64,000 nt of DNA from Grammothele lineata (taxonomy: Eukaryota > Basidiomycota > Agaricomycetes > Polyporales > Polyporaceae): the NCBI GenBank assembly GCA_002150815.3, contig NDFF03000127.1, forward strand, positions 124,001 through 188,000, written 5' to 3'. Each line of letters starts with the position of its first letter. Position 1 is the first letter of the stretch. The notes under the pieces were generated by a model. That model was given only the letters and a program-made list of their open reading frames with translations. It was not told the origin of the DNA and made no database searches. A program made the position numbers and the translations under genes. Of this stretch, positions 11,225-22,740 are shown piece after piece.

Positions 11225-13483
11225 ATGTCTTCCCTCCTTTCCGGCAGCCCCGAGTTGCCGCTGTTTATAACACTCAGTAGCTCTCCTCGTCTCTTGCTCC
11301 TCACCGGCCTCGGGTTCATTCTCGTATGGACCGTTAAGACTCTCGTCGCGTCAGCTCTGACGCTACGCAGCATGCCACCTGGTCCCCCTGGGCTTCCGAT
11401 TCTAGGCAACTTACTTGACCTGCCGATGGACAAACCCTGGTTCAAGCTCGCCGAATGGAAGCAGCAGTATGGTGCGTCCGGGGTCCACGGACTCGTTTGT
11501 CGCTCACCTCTCACCTCGTGCTCCAGGCTCGATCTATACGCTAAACATGGCCGGAAAGCCCGTATTGGTCGTCGGTGGCCATAAGGTTGCCGCCGATCTC
11601 TTTGGTACGTACATGCCAAGCTTCTCGCCTCCCACCTTACCTCGTCCTGACGGATTTCCGCGTGTACCGCAGAGCGCAAGGGGAACATCTACAGCGACCG
11701 CCCCCACTTCCCTATGGCGTCTTCAATCATGACGCAGGGCCTGTTCGTCGTCCTCGGCAGCTATCACGACATGGTGTCAGTGTCCCGGCCATCTCGTATC
11801 TCGCCCCCCGCTCACCGCCCGCATGCACGCTTCCAGATGGCGCAGGATGCGCCGCGCAGCCTCCGAAAAGTTCACCCCGCGCGCGTCGGAGCAGTACCAG
11901 CCCATGCAGACCCTCCAAGCGGCGCTGACCGTGCTCGACGTGATCGCGAAGCCAGAAGCATGGGAGGACGCCCTGTACCGGTACGCCGATCTCCTTTTCT
12001 GTCGTCCGTTCCGAGTCGTCCAGCCGCTCACGCGCATTTGGGGTCTTCTTTCCTTTTCCTTAAGCGCTATGGCCTCGAACATCCTCACCGCGGTCTACGG
12101 CTGGCCGCGGATCGGGCCCGAGGACAAGGCGGTCGTTGAGCGTATCTCGCGGCACGTCGAGCGCATTAGCGAGGCGGCGATCCCGGGGCGCTACCTCGTC
12201 GACATCTTCCCGGTCATGAAGTACCTCCCCGCGTGGATGGCCAAGTGGAAGCGGGAGGGACTGGAATGGCATGAACGCGAGTCGGAGATGTTCGCGGGCT
12301 TCACGCGGAGCGTCAGTGACAGACTGGTGCGTACTGTTCCGGGAAGCTTTCGGCCGTCACAAGTCGACCGGTGGCGGAAGAGGGGACAGGAACGCTGATG
12401 ATGGTGGCGTTGGCCGCGGGTTCTGTGCAGGCCAAGGGCGAGTCGCCGACGTGCTTCGTAGCGGATTTACTTGACTCGCCTGAGCGTCATGGGCTTACCC
12501 CCAGGGAGTGCGACTGGCTGGCAGGTGTCATGTTGTGCGTACCGTCTGTCCTCGGTTCTGACATTTGACTTACTCGGTGCCGTGATTTAGTGCGGGTGGC
12601 GTCGACACCGTGAGTGGTACTTCGGCTGCGGAGAGGCTGGATGCTTACCGCATGCCATAGAGCGCGGCCGCACTTTGCTCGTTCGTCATGGCAATGCTCC
12701 TGTACCCCGATGAGATGCGCTTGGCGCAAAAGGAACTTGATGAGGTGGTTGGGCGCGAGAGGATGCCGACCTTCAAGGATAAGGATAGTCTGCCGTATGT
12801 CCGCGCGCTGGTCTACGAAGTGCTCCGGTGGCGTCCTTCTGCACCTCTTGGTATGTTCTCCACTAGTAAAACCGCTTCTATCTAGGTCTCTAATGACCCT
12901 TTCGTCCGTAGCTGTTCCCCGCACCACCACCGAGGTCAGTCGATGCGCGCGACTCTTGCTCACGCCTGGTATTGACTCCGACCTTCGCGCCTGTAGGACG
13001 ACACATACGACGGCCACTTCATCCCCAAAGGCACCTTCATCATCAACAACGTCTATGCAATGTACCAAGACCCCGACGTCTTCCCCGAGCCGCACGTCTT
13101 CCGCCCCGAGCGCTGGCTCGGGCCCGACTCCCCGTACGGCCCCGAGCACGTCGTCGGCTTCGGCTTCGGCCGGCGCGTGTGCATCGGCCAGCACTTCGCG
13201 CACCAGGCGCTCTTCGTGAACATCGCGACCTTCCTGTGGGCGATCGACTTCCGCAAGGCGCGAGACGCAGCGGGGCGCGAGATCACGCCTAACCCGGACG
13301 CGTGCGCGCAGAATGGCGGGCTGGTGCTGTGCGTATTTTCTTCGTCAGCCACCAGCCTGCGCACTGATTGACGTGTTTGTTTGTTTATGCAGGGCTCCGG
13401 CGCCGTTTGCTTGTGACTTGCAGCCGCGCTTCCCGGAGGTCATGTCGGTCTTGGAGCGGGAGGTGTCCCTCCGCTCCATGTAG
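11225..13483 (+). CDS. Cytochrome P450 monooxygenase, membrane-anchored, E-class group I type
   Basis: Eleven exons join in one frame to 530 residues: 11225-11471, 11527-11604, 11673-11775, 11837-11980, 12065-12326, 12431-12534, 12591-12609, 12661-12850, 12912-12934, 12997-13328 and 13393-13483. An N-terminal membrane segment (LLLLTGLGFILVWTVKTLV) is followed by the proline hinge MPPGPPGLPILGN. Also seen are WRRMRRAA (C-helix), the I-helix oxygen motif AGGVDT (about 314-319), ExxR in YEVLRW (E372-R375), FRPERW, and the heme loop FGFGRRVCIG with Cys452 as the iron ligand. All core residues are intact, so an active ER-bound monooxygenase is expected. It resembles basidiomycete P450s often annotated as O-methylsterigmatocystin oxidoreductase-like, a name that says nothing on substrate. 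No secondary-metabolite backbone gene is nearby. The intron 11981-12064 is a multiple of three without a stop, and its splicing is the least sure. Confidence 0.93.
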
Positions 13484-14333
13484 AGGTAATGCCCAGTCAC
13501 GATTAACCATGTAGAAGTTTGTTCTCTTCGTTTACGAGCTGTCTGTTGTATCCATCGCCGTCTTGTTGTACTCGATCTCTATTTGTCGCGCTCTGCGCAT
13601 ATCCTTACTATTTTGCTATACTATGTAGATATTTTCTTGGTACTGGCTATCGCGACAGCGACGTTGTGTATCCCAGCTCGAGGCCTTCGAGGAAGCCCCA
13701 GATCCCAGGCACCTCCGCAAGTGAGATCCGGAAGGAGCCAGGCAAGACGGTGCCTGATTTGCGTCCGACTCGGCAAGGGGCGTCCTTGACAGACATGTAC
13801 ACGTGTGTATCGGAGCCGGCATTCACCGATCTCCAGATTCGAACCTTACAGCCTTCACCCGGGACCCTGAGATCTGAGCTCGAGGACGACGTTATTACGG
13901 CACCTGTGGAGTCACTTCTACTACGCTGTCGTCTCTTAGCCAAGGTCCAGATCGCTGACCTGTTATTCAGAGGAGGGCCCATTGACACAGGTACAAATAC
14001 TTCACGTGTTCTGGCGATGTACTAGTATGCCGATTGTGCCTACTAGTCATTCGCACAATGGCAAGTTCTTCTTCAAACGCCATAGATCTGCGATACAAGA
14101 TTGTATGTTGCACTCATTCCCTGGTTTGAATGCGCTGCACCAAGATCTTTGGTCGAGTACCACTGCCGTCGACAATAGTGCTTTAGTTGCCCGGGCGCTC
14201 CGTTTATATATGACCACTCCATCGTGTCGCTAGTTTCTGTCTCTCCTTTACCCAAAATAATTGATCACCGGTACGTCGTACTCTCTTCACTGCCGATAGC
14301 ATTTGACATACATGCAGAATCCAGCAACAAAAT
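13484..14333. other. Intergenic, promoter and 5' UTR of the next gene
   Basis: Contains the P450 3' UTR and, near its end, a TATA-like box (14204-14211) and a probable 47-nt 5'-UTR intron (14271-14317, GTACGT...ATGCAG) before the ATG at 14334. The open frames at 13519-14025 (+) and 13647-13988 (-) overlap and cannot be supported. Confidence 0.4.
14204..14211 (+). promoter_or_regulatory. TATA-like box of LRR gene 1
   Basis: TTATATAT lies 130 bp before the ATG at 14334, with a 5'-UTR intron candidate between. The same layout recurs at the LRR gene starting at 19190 and at the F-box gene starting at 24493. Confidence 0.4.
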
Positions 14334-15728
14334 ATGTTCACGACCGTGCCTATCTTGTTTCCGTTCATCATCAAATTGGCCGTCCCCCTTCCCCACGTCC
14401 CTCTCGGAACGCCGCTCCCTTTCGCATGCTTCAAAGATTTGAAACCTCTTCTCTGGTTCGCCATACATATGGAAATTCACGCCCAAGACGTGCCGTCTTT
14501 TGAGACGTCAGACATCGAGCTAGCACTTTCATCACCCAAGCCCTATCTCCGTTCCTTGGTGATGCGCATAGGTCCCAGCTGCAGCAAACCTGTTTATACT
14601 TTAGAGTCTAGCTGTCCTGCGGAATCCTTACCTAACGTCACGCACCTCACCCTCGACGGCCTGTTTGTACGGTGGGACAACCCGCTTTTCGCCCGGCTAA
14701 CTGCCCTCAGCCTCCGTAATTATCCCGCCACACAATCAACGACTTGGCTACATGATAGCCTGCGAGAAATGTCTACGTGGAGCGCGCTGGAGGTGCTGCA
14801 TATACAAGACTTCCTCAGTTATGCGGAAGCGAAAGAAGGCGTGGTACTCACTCCTATCACTTTGCCTCGCTTGAAGACTCTGATCATCGATGACACCGAC
14901 GACAGCATTTCCCTCATCCTCCCGTTAATCGGCGCCCCCTCGTGTAAGAGTATGACTCTGTCCAGCCGGCCGCCTCTAGACTGCGCCGATCCGCTGCGAC
15001 GACAACAGCAGAACTTCGCTAGGCTACTCCCGCCGAAATGCGTTCCCCTCGTATTTCTACGACGGCAGGCCACGCACCTCACCATCCGCATCACTCCCAC
15101 GGACGCCACGCTAGAGGCGACGGGGCCCGACAGCCATATGCTTATCCTACGTACAAGCCATGGCGTTGACCTCGCTGACAGAGATGCTCAAAACGCACTC
15201 TTCGGCCACGCCGTCCTCGCGGCCGCCTACACCCTGTTCCATGGCGATTCAGACGAGGTGTTCTCAAAATCACTGGTGGAACTCACCTTGCACGGGAACC
15301 TCGGGGCCACATTCGTCCCCATGCCTGGGGTGACCGCCACGACGCTCGATTGGGCGGCGGTCCTCGCCCACTTTCCGACTGTCCGCACATTGCGCCTTCT
15401 AGATACCGCCCAATCTGCCCTTTCTGCGGACCTTCCGAAGGCGTTTACGAGTGAGGTCTTGCCACAGCTTGAGACGCTATCGATAGAGGGCGCGAAATTT
15501 ACGTGGCCGTTCGAGAGGGCGCTTTCATGGGTGTTGGAGGAGCGGGCTTTCACGGGAGCTGGGCTACACGCGTTGAAACTTGTATTCCATGGACTGACGC
15601 AGGAGCACGCAGAGCGGATCGTGGCCGGTGGGAGAACTTTGCTGAAGGGCGTTGAGGCCATCTCAGAAGACGTGTCGATACTGCTTTCCCGGGTTGTGTA
15701 TGAGGTAGAAATGGCGATTCGTATGTGA
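14334..15728 (+). CDS. LRR-like protein of a local paralogous family, no visible F-box (copy 1)
   Basis: A single exon encodes 464 residues. Degenerate leucine-rich strands are spaced through the protein (LPNVTHLTLDGLFVRW, FARLTALSLRNYP, LEVLHIQDFL, LPRLKTLIIDD, VRTLRLLDTA, LPQLETLSIEGA). The family signature MSTWSALEVLHIQDFL is nearly the same as in the genes at 19190 and 21118. F-box/LRR proteins of basidiomycetes usually start with an F-box that binds Skp1; here the N-terminus is hydrophobic (TVPILFPFIIKLAVPLPHVP) and no F-box is seen. I infer a relative of F-box/LRR proteins that has lost or replaced the F-box. An unrecognised upstream exon is possible, but the sequence before the ATG looks like UTR with an intron. 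Confidence 0.75.
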   Translation: MFTTVPILFPFIIKLAVPLPHVPLGTPLPFACFKDLKPLLWFAIHMEIHAQDVPSFETSDIELALSSPKPYLRSLVMRIGPSCSKPVYTLESSCPAESLPNVTHLTLDGLFVRWDNPLFARLTALSLRNYPATQSTTWLHDSLREMSTWSALEVLHIQDFLSYAEAKEGVVLTPITLPRLKTLIIDDTDDSISLILPLIGAPSCKSMTLSSRPPLDCADPLRRQQQNFARLLPPKCVPLVFLRRQATHLTIRITPTDATLEATGPDSHMLILRTSHGVDLADRDAQNALFGHAVLAAAYTLFHGDSDEVFSKSLVELTLHGNLGATFVPMPGVTATTLDWAAVLAHFPTVRTLRLLDTAQSALSADLPKAFTSEVLPQLETLSIEGAKFTWPFERALSWVLEERAFTGAGLHALKLVFHGLTQEHAERIVAGGRTLLKGVEAISEDVSILLSRVVYEVEMAIRM

Positions 15729-16191
15729 TTTGTTGTCGCGTCTGTGCCTAGGTCCGTGCACGTTAAATTATAATGATCTGAACTGATATATGTACCTCGT
15801 CGGATGTTGACGAAGCTCGTCCTAGTCATGGTGGATGTAGCATTCAAGATACATATCCTCTAGGATTTTGACGTTTGTTTCTGTTGGCCCAACTTGGTAT
15901 AGGCCCTCCCTACTCGATCACCCCCTCTTTGGGTGCGCTGAAGCTGCCGCAAACATAGTACGCCGAGATCTTGTTCAAATCTGAAAACATCACCGGTCAG
16001 CGTTCGAACTCGGAATCTCAGACGGAAACCTAAAGTATAAGTTCAGAACCCGCGCAGTACACGTGACAGAAGGCCCTGTAATATCACGGTGGACGCACGA
16101 GTCGAGTAGGTACCCAAGTCAGTACTCACCTTTGACTACCTGCGATCGCGATCGATATTCCATCAAAGCCGCACATCGACCAACTTCTTCC

Positions 16192-17123
16192 ATGCTGAAC
16201 CCTCAAGCGGTCCCCTCTAACGCCCTATCCGGCATATATCCTACCATCGCGCAGGTTCTGGAGGTCCGTGCGATCCTCAATGTAGGCCCCAACCCTGGCA
16301 ACCTTTCCTCTGCCCTACCCCTCGAGCTCGTATACGATATCATGGAGCGCGCCGACTACCGTCCCGTGGTCAGAGCCAAGCGTGGACGCGGAGAAGTCCT
16401 CCAGGTGAAATCTATCCATAGCTCTGCGCATGCTTACCGCGTCGCACGCCTCGTCCTCGTCACGGCCCCGCTGCCAGGGGAGACACCCGGAGGCGGACCC
16501 GCACCCCAGCCTCGCAAGGTGACGTTCGTGATCGAGGGCCACGCTTTTCATCGTGATCAGCCGCCGGAGGTAGTAAGCGGTGAGTGTATAGATGAGGAGT
16601 CTCGTTCTGCGAAACGCTGACTCCCGTAGGCGAGGTAGGGATTGGGGACGCGGCCACCTCGTGGTATGAGGCGTGCATATTCCGTCGGGCGTTGGGGACG
16701 GGCACAAGTGGGGAGGATCTTATGGGTGTTGCTGGACTCCATGAAAGCTACCGGAGCCCGGAAGATTTGATCGATAAAATCGAGGCAGCGGGGTGGACCA
16801 TGGTGAGGAACGGGAGGAGCTATGTTTGGCTTGTCCAGGTGAACTCCTCCACTGCGTGGGATTATAAGAAGTACGTGGTCAAGTGGACATCGACGAACGC
16901 GGAGTCTTGGGAAGGGAGTTCGCGAGGCCAAGGACAGGGAGGGAAGAGAGGGAGGGGGTTCGTAAGGGCGCTACAGCCCGGGGACAGGATTGGATTGTGG
17001 ATGAGGGCGCATTGTCATGGCTGGGCCAACTTCTTGAAGAAAGCAAGCATTGAAGTGGATTGGCAAGATACACCGGAGGAATCAGCCTGTAAGACACCAC
17101 ATCTCATCGAGGAAACATCGTGA
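16192..17123 (+). CDS. F-box-like protein with C-terminal PGD/WMRA domain (copy A)
   Basis: Exons 16192-16579 and 16630-17123 give 293 residues; the intron is 50 nt in phase 1. The start is the ATG in MLNPQAVPSN; an open extension upstream looks like UTR. A short F-box-like helix pair is visible (ALPLELVYDIMERADYRP), then a beta-rich part with RKVTFVIEGHAF. The C-terminal domain carries SWYEACIFRR, GWTMVRNGRSYVWLVQVN, FVRALQPGDRIGLWMRA and HGWANFLKKASIEV. I do not know a named domain for this half. The same arrangement is seen in the genes at 17440 and 22741, with the intron at the same site just before SWY(E/D)ACI. Function is unknown; a substrate- or ligand-binding beta-sandwich behind an F-box is a guess from layout. 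Confidence 0.78.
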
Positions 17124-17439
17124 TCACTGACCGCATATAACCAAGGTGTTCCTCTGTGATGTATGGCTAGCACGTGCCGCATCTTCGAAATGCAACTGCA
17201 ACTGAGATTGAAATGCAGCTGTAACAAAATGCGTTTGCAGCATGGCTTCAAGATAAACACAGGTTACTACCAAGCGTAATCCAGTCGGCTACTGATCGGG
17301 ATTGAGTCTGGGTGTAATGGAGCACATTATGGGTCGATGGGGCGTACCACGAGTCTTCCAATTCAACGAGTTCGAGGAGAGCCTATGAAGCATTCATCGT
17401 CTCGATGTGTGAGCTTAAGAAACCGGCGACAACCTTAGA

Positions 17440-18264
17440 ATGCCGAATCCTGATAAGGTTGCCATGATATCAGTTCGCAGTGAGGGGACACAAACTCAGA
17501 TCCGATTGGACACACCCCCTACCTTTACCCCTAGTAGACCCATGGCGGCGCGGACGTCCCTCCCTCCTATGCGCGCCGAGTACATCGGACCCGAGATCAG
17601 CATTGAGGCCGCAGAGTATGATGACGACGACGCGTATTCCGCTACGCAACTAGCCCTCGTCACTCCACCATTGCCTGCAGGAGTAGACGGCGAATTCGAG
17701 CGTGCGCGGAAGATAACATTCTCCTTCCGAGGGCACGACCAGCAATGGGTTCAGAACGAGGCAATCGAAGGTATGACAGTCAAGAATGATAGGTTAGATG
17801 GTGCACGAAGGCCCTAACTTAAACTACTTACAGGAGGATACTCGCCAGCCTACTCGTGGTACGACGCGTGCATTCTCCGTAGAATGCCCTCGGACGATAT
17901 CAACGTAGAAGATGTCACGAGTTTGAACTGTCTCGTCAAGGACAGCTCGTGTCGTACCCCAGAGGACCTCGCTGAGAAGGTGGAAGCGGCAGGATGGATG
18001 ATGGTCCGGAACGGGCGAGACTACACCTGGAGATTGCAATCAAATCGTGTCGCGGGGCAACGCTATGAAACGTTCAAGATTGAATGGTTTCCGGAGCCTG
18101 CAGATGACGAAACGGAGGCCAGGCGGAGGCATGGGACGGAAGACGGAAACGGTTTCGCGAAAGCTCTCAAGCCGGGAGATCGGGTCGGGCTGTTGATGAG
18201 AACGCAGCAAGGAGGTTGGAAGAATTTCTTGCAAAATGCTTCGATAGAGGTCTTGCTTCGGTAA
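17440..18264 (+). CDS. PGD/WMRA-domain protein lacking the F-box-like start (copy B)
   Basis: Exons 17440-17770 and 17834-18264 give 253 residues. The 63-nt intron is in phase 1, at the same place as in copy A. The C-terminal half matches copy A closely: SWYDACILRR, GWMMVRNGRDYTWRLQSN, FAKALKPGDRVGLLMRT, GGWKNFLQNASIEV. The N-terminal half has ATQLALVTPPLP and RKITFSFRGHD in common with copy A, but the LPLELVYDI helix is missing. It lies 316 bp downstream of copy A in the same direction, so a tandem duplication followed by loss of the F-box-like part is likely. Confidence 0.75.
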
Positions 18265-19031
18265 TGAGGAAATCAGAGGGCTGGTACGGTGGAGGAATGT
18301 GTAGGATGATATGAACAGCGTGGAGGAGACTCTTGTGTAGAGAAACAACGTTGTATGTAGCCTAGTCTCCCCTAGGCAGACCAGTTCCGCGCGCTACTGA
18401 CGGGGAGGATTGACTCGAGTTGCGCCACAACGCGTGCGCCGGTCGTTACACTTCTAGGCTCGTCCCATCCTCGCTCATTACCTATTTTTATCTTCTCTCT
18501 CAATGTCCTCGACGCACTCCCTGGCTTCAGTTTCCTTGTCCCTCACGGTACGCGCGAAGACTCTTTCCGGCAACATGATCTGCAATGGAGATGCATATGG
18601 AGACGCTTGCGAGATTCCAACGTCCCAGAAACGCTCAGTAAAGGAACATGTCCGTAAGGGCGAGGAACCATACGAAACAGTATTCAATTGTATAGTGAAC
18701 GCGTAATGAGCGTTGATTCTGCTGGTACGTTCACTCGTTGATGTCAACGCTGCGGTACACTTAAAGTTGTGGCCGTCACGCCCATTATGCCCTCCGTTCT
18801 ACCTACCGTCCCTGTTTTTGCTCCCCAAATGACGCATATCCCAAGCTATCTAACACATATAAAGTCTTAGTTGTTTTACCCCACGTATTCATGCGACAAT
18901 GGGCGGTGTTATTATGGATGCCAAGACGTGGATGTGGCCCCCAGTAGACCATGGAGACAGCAAAGCGTCACCGGCCTCTTATTCAAATGGCGTCACCTCC
19001 TCCGATCGCTTTGGGTCGCGGACTTGTGTGT

Positions 19032-19038
19032 TATAAAA
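19032..19038 (+). promoter_or_regulatory. TATA box of LRR gene 2
   Basis: TATAAAA at 19032, followed by a probable 59-nt 5'-UTR intron (19116-19174, GTACGC...GAATAG), lies before the ATG at 19190. A second TATAAA at about 18858 might serve as an alternative. Confidence 0.45.
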
Positions 19039-19189
19039 GAATGAGGACTTGTGGCCATGGGCTTCAGTACTCTTCGTCATTCATCTGGTGCTGGTTGCAG
19101 GCTTGCAGCTCAACGGTACGCCTAATCTCACATTAACGTGTGGACACGTGCTGAAGTTACTGTAATCCGAATAGGACCAAACTATCAAC

Positions 19190-20764
19190 ATGCCATTGCA
19201 AGTACAAGCAACGCTGAACGTCAGCTGGAGAGGCATGTGCCAAGGGACAGCCATTCGTTTCAATGGGCTACGCGATTTGTATCCTCATCTCGCGCACATC
19301 GAGACACTTATGGCACACGCTACGAGCAAGACCGATCTGGCTGACGTAGACTGGTGTAACCTAGTGCAACAACACTGTATGCCAACTCTCAAACACCTGA
19401 AGATTAGTGCTGCCTACAGTGGCTCCATACCTTCTCCGGACGATGTCGCCGTGGTCCATTTGCATACTGAATCATTCCCGGCGCTTGTCGATCTACACCT
19501 CATAGGAGTCTGTATGACTTGGACCAGTCGGATTTTTGCCAGGTTAACTAGTCTTACATTGGAGAAGTATCCCTCAGGCCGTCCTTTCGATATGTTTTCT
19601 CGTCTGTCGGAGGGGATGTCCACTTGGAATGGACTGCAGACCTTGCGGATCCGCAACTTCTTGGGAGTTTCGAATCTGGACAACTTGCACCGCTCGGTTC
19701 ATTTGAGGCTACCTAGGCTCTCCGTTCTCGAGGTGAATGACGTGCCTGTACATATCGCGCACCTCCTCCACTGCCTCGACACGTCGAATATCCAAGCCAT
19801 TCATCTTTCCGCCTACGTATACCGCTCCGACCCAGTGCTTCGTATGGCCGACCCGGGCCTCCAGGCTTTTCTTCAGCCGGGCTCGGATGTTCTCGCCATG
19901 CTGCACAAGGCTCATCGCCTCTCGATCACGGCAGCTGCAGCACACCCTGGGGTCATCTCGATTTCGACTCGTACGGGACGGCTCTTGACACTTCAATCTA
20001 ACGACATGGGTTCCCCGGATCACGCGTTCCTCAATGCACTTGCTACCGTACACTCTGTATACAAGTCAGCATCGACTGCCTCGGAGCTCGAGCAGCTCGA
20101 GCTCTGCGGTCCGCTTCACCTTCTACTTCCGTCTTACGAAGAAGTGGAAGCCAGCAATCGGGTCACGCTCGCCTCCACTGGCTACGCTCCAAGCGCGTTC
20201 TCCCCACCTTTCGACGGAACAGTTGCACCGAGCGTGCTCACCGGGCCTGGTCGTGCATACCCGTACCAGGCGTATCTCAACATGCCCTCGAGCCTGCAGT
20301 CGCACCCTACCGCCTACCCATTCACAGTATACTTTTCCGCGCTCCTTCACAACTTCCACGCGCTCCGCCAGCTCACACTCGTCAACACTGACAATTCACA
20401 CGTCCACGTTAGTGGCGACGGTGGCCCGACCCTGCTCGACGCACTCGCAGACGCGCGCCACTCGCCGTACATCATGCTCCGCCGCCTAGAGTGCGTCGTC
20501 GTCCGCGGCGTGCACTACAACAGCAACGGCACGTCGACCGCAGCACTCATACGCACCGCACAGGCCCGCGCGGACGGTGGCGCGCCACTCCGGCTGCTCG
20601 AGGTTGAGTTCGATGGCCCAGCGAATACAAGCCTCGCGGCCTCAATCAGACGGCGGATCTCCGGGAGTTCTGGCGGGCAGGACGTCAAGGTGCGGTTTGC
20701 GGGTGAGGGTGGTGGCACACGTCGGCGCGCGTCTGGAGCATCTGCGTCCTCCGAGCATGCGTAG
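19190..20764 (+). CDS. LRR-like protein of the local family, no visible F-box (copy 2)
   Basis: A single exon encodes 524 residues. LRR-type strands include MPTLKHLKISAAY, FPALVDLHLIGVCMTW, FARLTSLTLEKYPS, GLQTLRIRNFLGVS, LPRLSVLEVNDVPVHIAHLL, FHALRQLTLVN and APLRLLEVEFDGP. The signature GMSTWNGLQTLRIRNFL and the FARLTSLTLEKYP element link it to the genes at 14334 and 21118. The last 25 residues are Ser/Gly/Arg-rich low complexity (RRRASGASASSEHA), absent in the other copies. No F-box is found; the protein starts in what looks like the first repeats. Function is unknown; a protein-interaction surface is expected from the fold. Confidence 0.75.
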   Translation: MPLQVQATLNVSWRGMCQGTAIRFNGLRDLYPHLAHIETLMAHATSKTDLADVDWCNLVQQHCMPTLKHLKISAAYSGSIPSPDDVAVVHLHTESFPALVDLHLIGVCMTWTSRIFARLTSLTLEKYPSGRPFDMFSRLSEGMSTWNGLQTLRIRNFLGVSNLDNLHRSVHLRLPRLSVLEVNDVPVHIAHLLHCLDTSNIQAIHLSAYVYRSDPVLRMADPGLQAFLQPGSDVLAMLHKAHRLSITAAAAHPGVISISTRTGRLLTLQSNDMGSPDHAFLNALATVHSVYKSASTASELEQLELCGPLHLLLPSYEEVEASNRVTLASTGYAPSAFSPPFDGTVAPSVLTGPGRAYPYQAYLNMPSSLQSHPTAYPFTVYFSALLHNFHALRQLTLVNTDNSHVHVSGDGGPTLLDALADARHSPYIMLRRLECVVVRGVHYNSNGTSTAALIRTAQARADGGAPLRLLEVEFDGPANTSLAASIRRRISGSSGGQDVKVRFAGEGGGTRRRASGASASSEHA

Positions 20765-21117
20765 CGTGTCGGTGCGCACTTCAATCTGTTTGATTTGCTC
20801 TCATGTGTAGGAGTACAATATGGTCTCATTCTTGTTACTTGTATACGCGAAATAATATGGTCAGCTTGTAAAACGAAGGCCCTTGCAAATGAGCTCAAGC
20901 GCTTTCAACCTCCTTCAGCGGCCGCATACCATACATCGTTCAAGTGCGCGTGTTGAGTGGCTTTACTAACGCTTTGCCTGATGCATGACCAATATATGAA
21001 GCTTGCTACGTCGAGCGTATGGTCCTTTCTGTTACTCACACTTCACCCTGCGTTCTGCACAACACTCCACGCCACACGGTCCGCCTCCCATTGTACCCCC
21101 AGACCGCAATCAGCATC

Positions 21118-22578
21118 ATGTCGTCAGTAAAAGCCCTCGTGACATCCGACATCGAGATCCCAGAGAAGATGCAGGGACCCGGCTTCGGAACACTTGGGAC
21201 GCTAGAACTAAACTATAAAGGCTTATTCCACCACATTACAGCGCTCGCACTCAAAGCTCCGACTTGGTGCTCTTTCAAACAAGAGTGGAAGCACTACTTG
21301 CAGAGAGTTTTCCTACCCGCCCTGGAAACTCTCGACCTGACCGTCTCATACTACCCGCGCGGCCGCGTGAATTGCAACGACGTTGCCACACTCGACCTCT
21401 ATCCGGACCAATTCCCTGCGCTCAAACGCCTCCGTCTGGACGGCATCCGTATGTCTTTCTGGTACGGCCCGGTCCTCTCGCGTCTCTTGGAGCTCAGCCT
21501 CGAAAATTATCCTTCCGAGCAGCCTTTCGTCCCATACCAGGAATTCTTGTACGGCATGTCGACTTGGACGAGCCTACGGAAACTCCATATCGACAACTAC
21601 CTCGGCCTCATCCGTCCATGGCCGCGCGCCGCGGGCGCGCTCCCCCGCCTCCTCCAAATGCCCAACCTGACCACCTTCGAGATCAAAGACGACCCACGGC
21701 GCATCATCCACTTCCTGCACTGCATCCAATCTGCGCCCGAACTGAAGACCACGCGCATCGCCACGCGCGTCCTCCATTTCCTCCCGGGGGTGCGTCAGCC
21801 GGGCATCGCCGCGCTCCTCCCGCCCGGCTCGCGCGAGCTCGACTTCCTCCAGACGCGCGCGACCCGGCTTGCGGTCGCGGTGAACGAGAATGGGGAGGCG
21901 CTTATAGGAGCGTCGTCCACTCGAGGCCGGGACCGCGAGGAGCTTCTCGACTTGCGTCCGATGGAACGCGGCGCACCTGACGAGATCCTCTTCGCGGCCC
22001 TCGTTGCTTTCGAGACGGCGTTCGGGCATGGCACGCCCCCGCATGCGGTGAAAGAGCTGAAAATCTGTGGTCCGCTCGGAAGTCTTCCACCCGCGTCACA
22101 GCTTCACAGGAGCGGCCCAGCGACACTGGCCCTGGTGGGACGTGGCATGGTAGCCCCGCCTCCCGTTTCGATGCTCGCTCCGGACCTCTTCACCTTACTC
22201 TCGTACTTTCCGAAATTGCGACGGCTTTCCTTGACCGACACTTCAAGTCGTCTGGGGGACTTGCTGGGCTTTATCGCGTTCTCACGCGGCCAGTGCGACG
22301 TACTTGTAAACCTCGAGCACCTGGTCCTGAGGCGCTTGCCGTTCAAAGGCTTCGAGCAGACAGTTGCGGCCCTGCGGGAGGTCACAAGCATTGGACGGGG
22401 TAGCGGGGCCATCCGGCTTACATATCTGGAGGTGGAGTTCCTGAAGATATGTGGTGACCAGGCGTTGGCGGAGGATACCGCAAAGAGGATGCGATATGAG
22501 ATTCTGGAGGCCACAAGTGGTAAATGCGAGGTTGTAATCCGTACTGCGCCACTTGGGAGTGAAGGTCTTTCAAGCTGA
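21118..22578 (+). CDS. LRR-like protein of the local family, no visible F-box (copy 3)
   Basis: A single exon encodes 486 residues from the ATG in MSSVKALVTSDIEIPE. The frame is open upstream to 21019, but a stretch with splice-like ends (GTATGG at 21017, CCCCCAG ending 21102) suggests a 5'-UTR intron there, as in the other copies. LRR-type strands are LPALETLDLTVSYY, FPALKRLRLDGIRMSFW, LSRLLELSLENYPS, SLRKLHIDNYLGLI, LRRLSLTDTSSRLGDLL and LTYLEVEFLK. The family signature is GMSTWTSLRKLHIDNYL. Copies 2 and 3 are tandem and in the same direction, 353 bp apart. Confidence 0.75.
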   Translation: MSSVKALVTSDIEIPEKMQGPGFGTLGTLELNYKGLFHHITALALKAPTWCSFKQEWKHYLQRVFLPALETLDLTVSYYPRGRVNCNDVATLDLYPDQFPALKRLRLDGIRMSFWYGPVLSRLLELSLENYPSEQPFVPYQEFLYGMSTWTSLRKLHIDNYLGLIRPWPRAAGALPRLLQMPNLTTFEIKDDPRRIIHFLHCIQSAPELKTTRIATRVLHFLPGVRQPGIAALLPPGSRELDFLQTRATRLAVAVNENGEALIGASSTRGRDREELLDLRPMERGAPDEILFAALVAFETAFGHGTPPHAVKELKICGPLGSLPPASQLHRSGPATLALVGRGMVAPPPVSMLAPDLFTLLSYFPKLRRLSLTDTSSRLGDLLGFIAFSRGQCDVLVNLEHLVLRRLPFKGFEQTVAALREVTSIGRGSGAIRLTYLEVEFLKICGDQALAEDTAKRMRYEILEATSGKCEVVIRTAPLGSEGLSS

Positions 22579-22740
22579 ATGAAGTCCATCTTCGTACAGT
22601 ATGGTTGTCGTGTTCGTATGGTATTCCTAGGACGCTTATATATCTATAAATCACCTGGTTTACCGATGGATGAGCATATGATCCTGTCTATTGAGTGTTG
22701 ATGTTACCTTATCCGTATCTTTACATGAGACGGTTGAGGA

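Noticed and set aside
13647..13988. Minus-strand frame of 113 codons with a partly protein-like look (TVLPGSFRISLAEVPGIWGF)
   Set aside because: A competing plus-strand frame covers the same DNA, no family is recognised and no flanking exon could be joined. It may deserve a homology search but is not listed as a gene.
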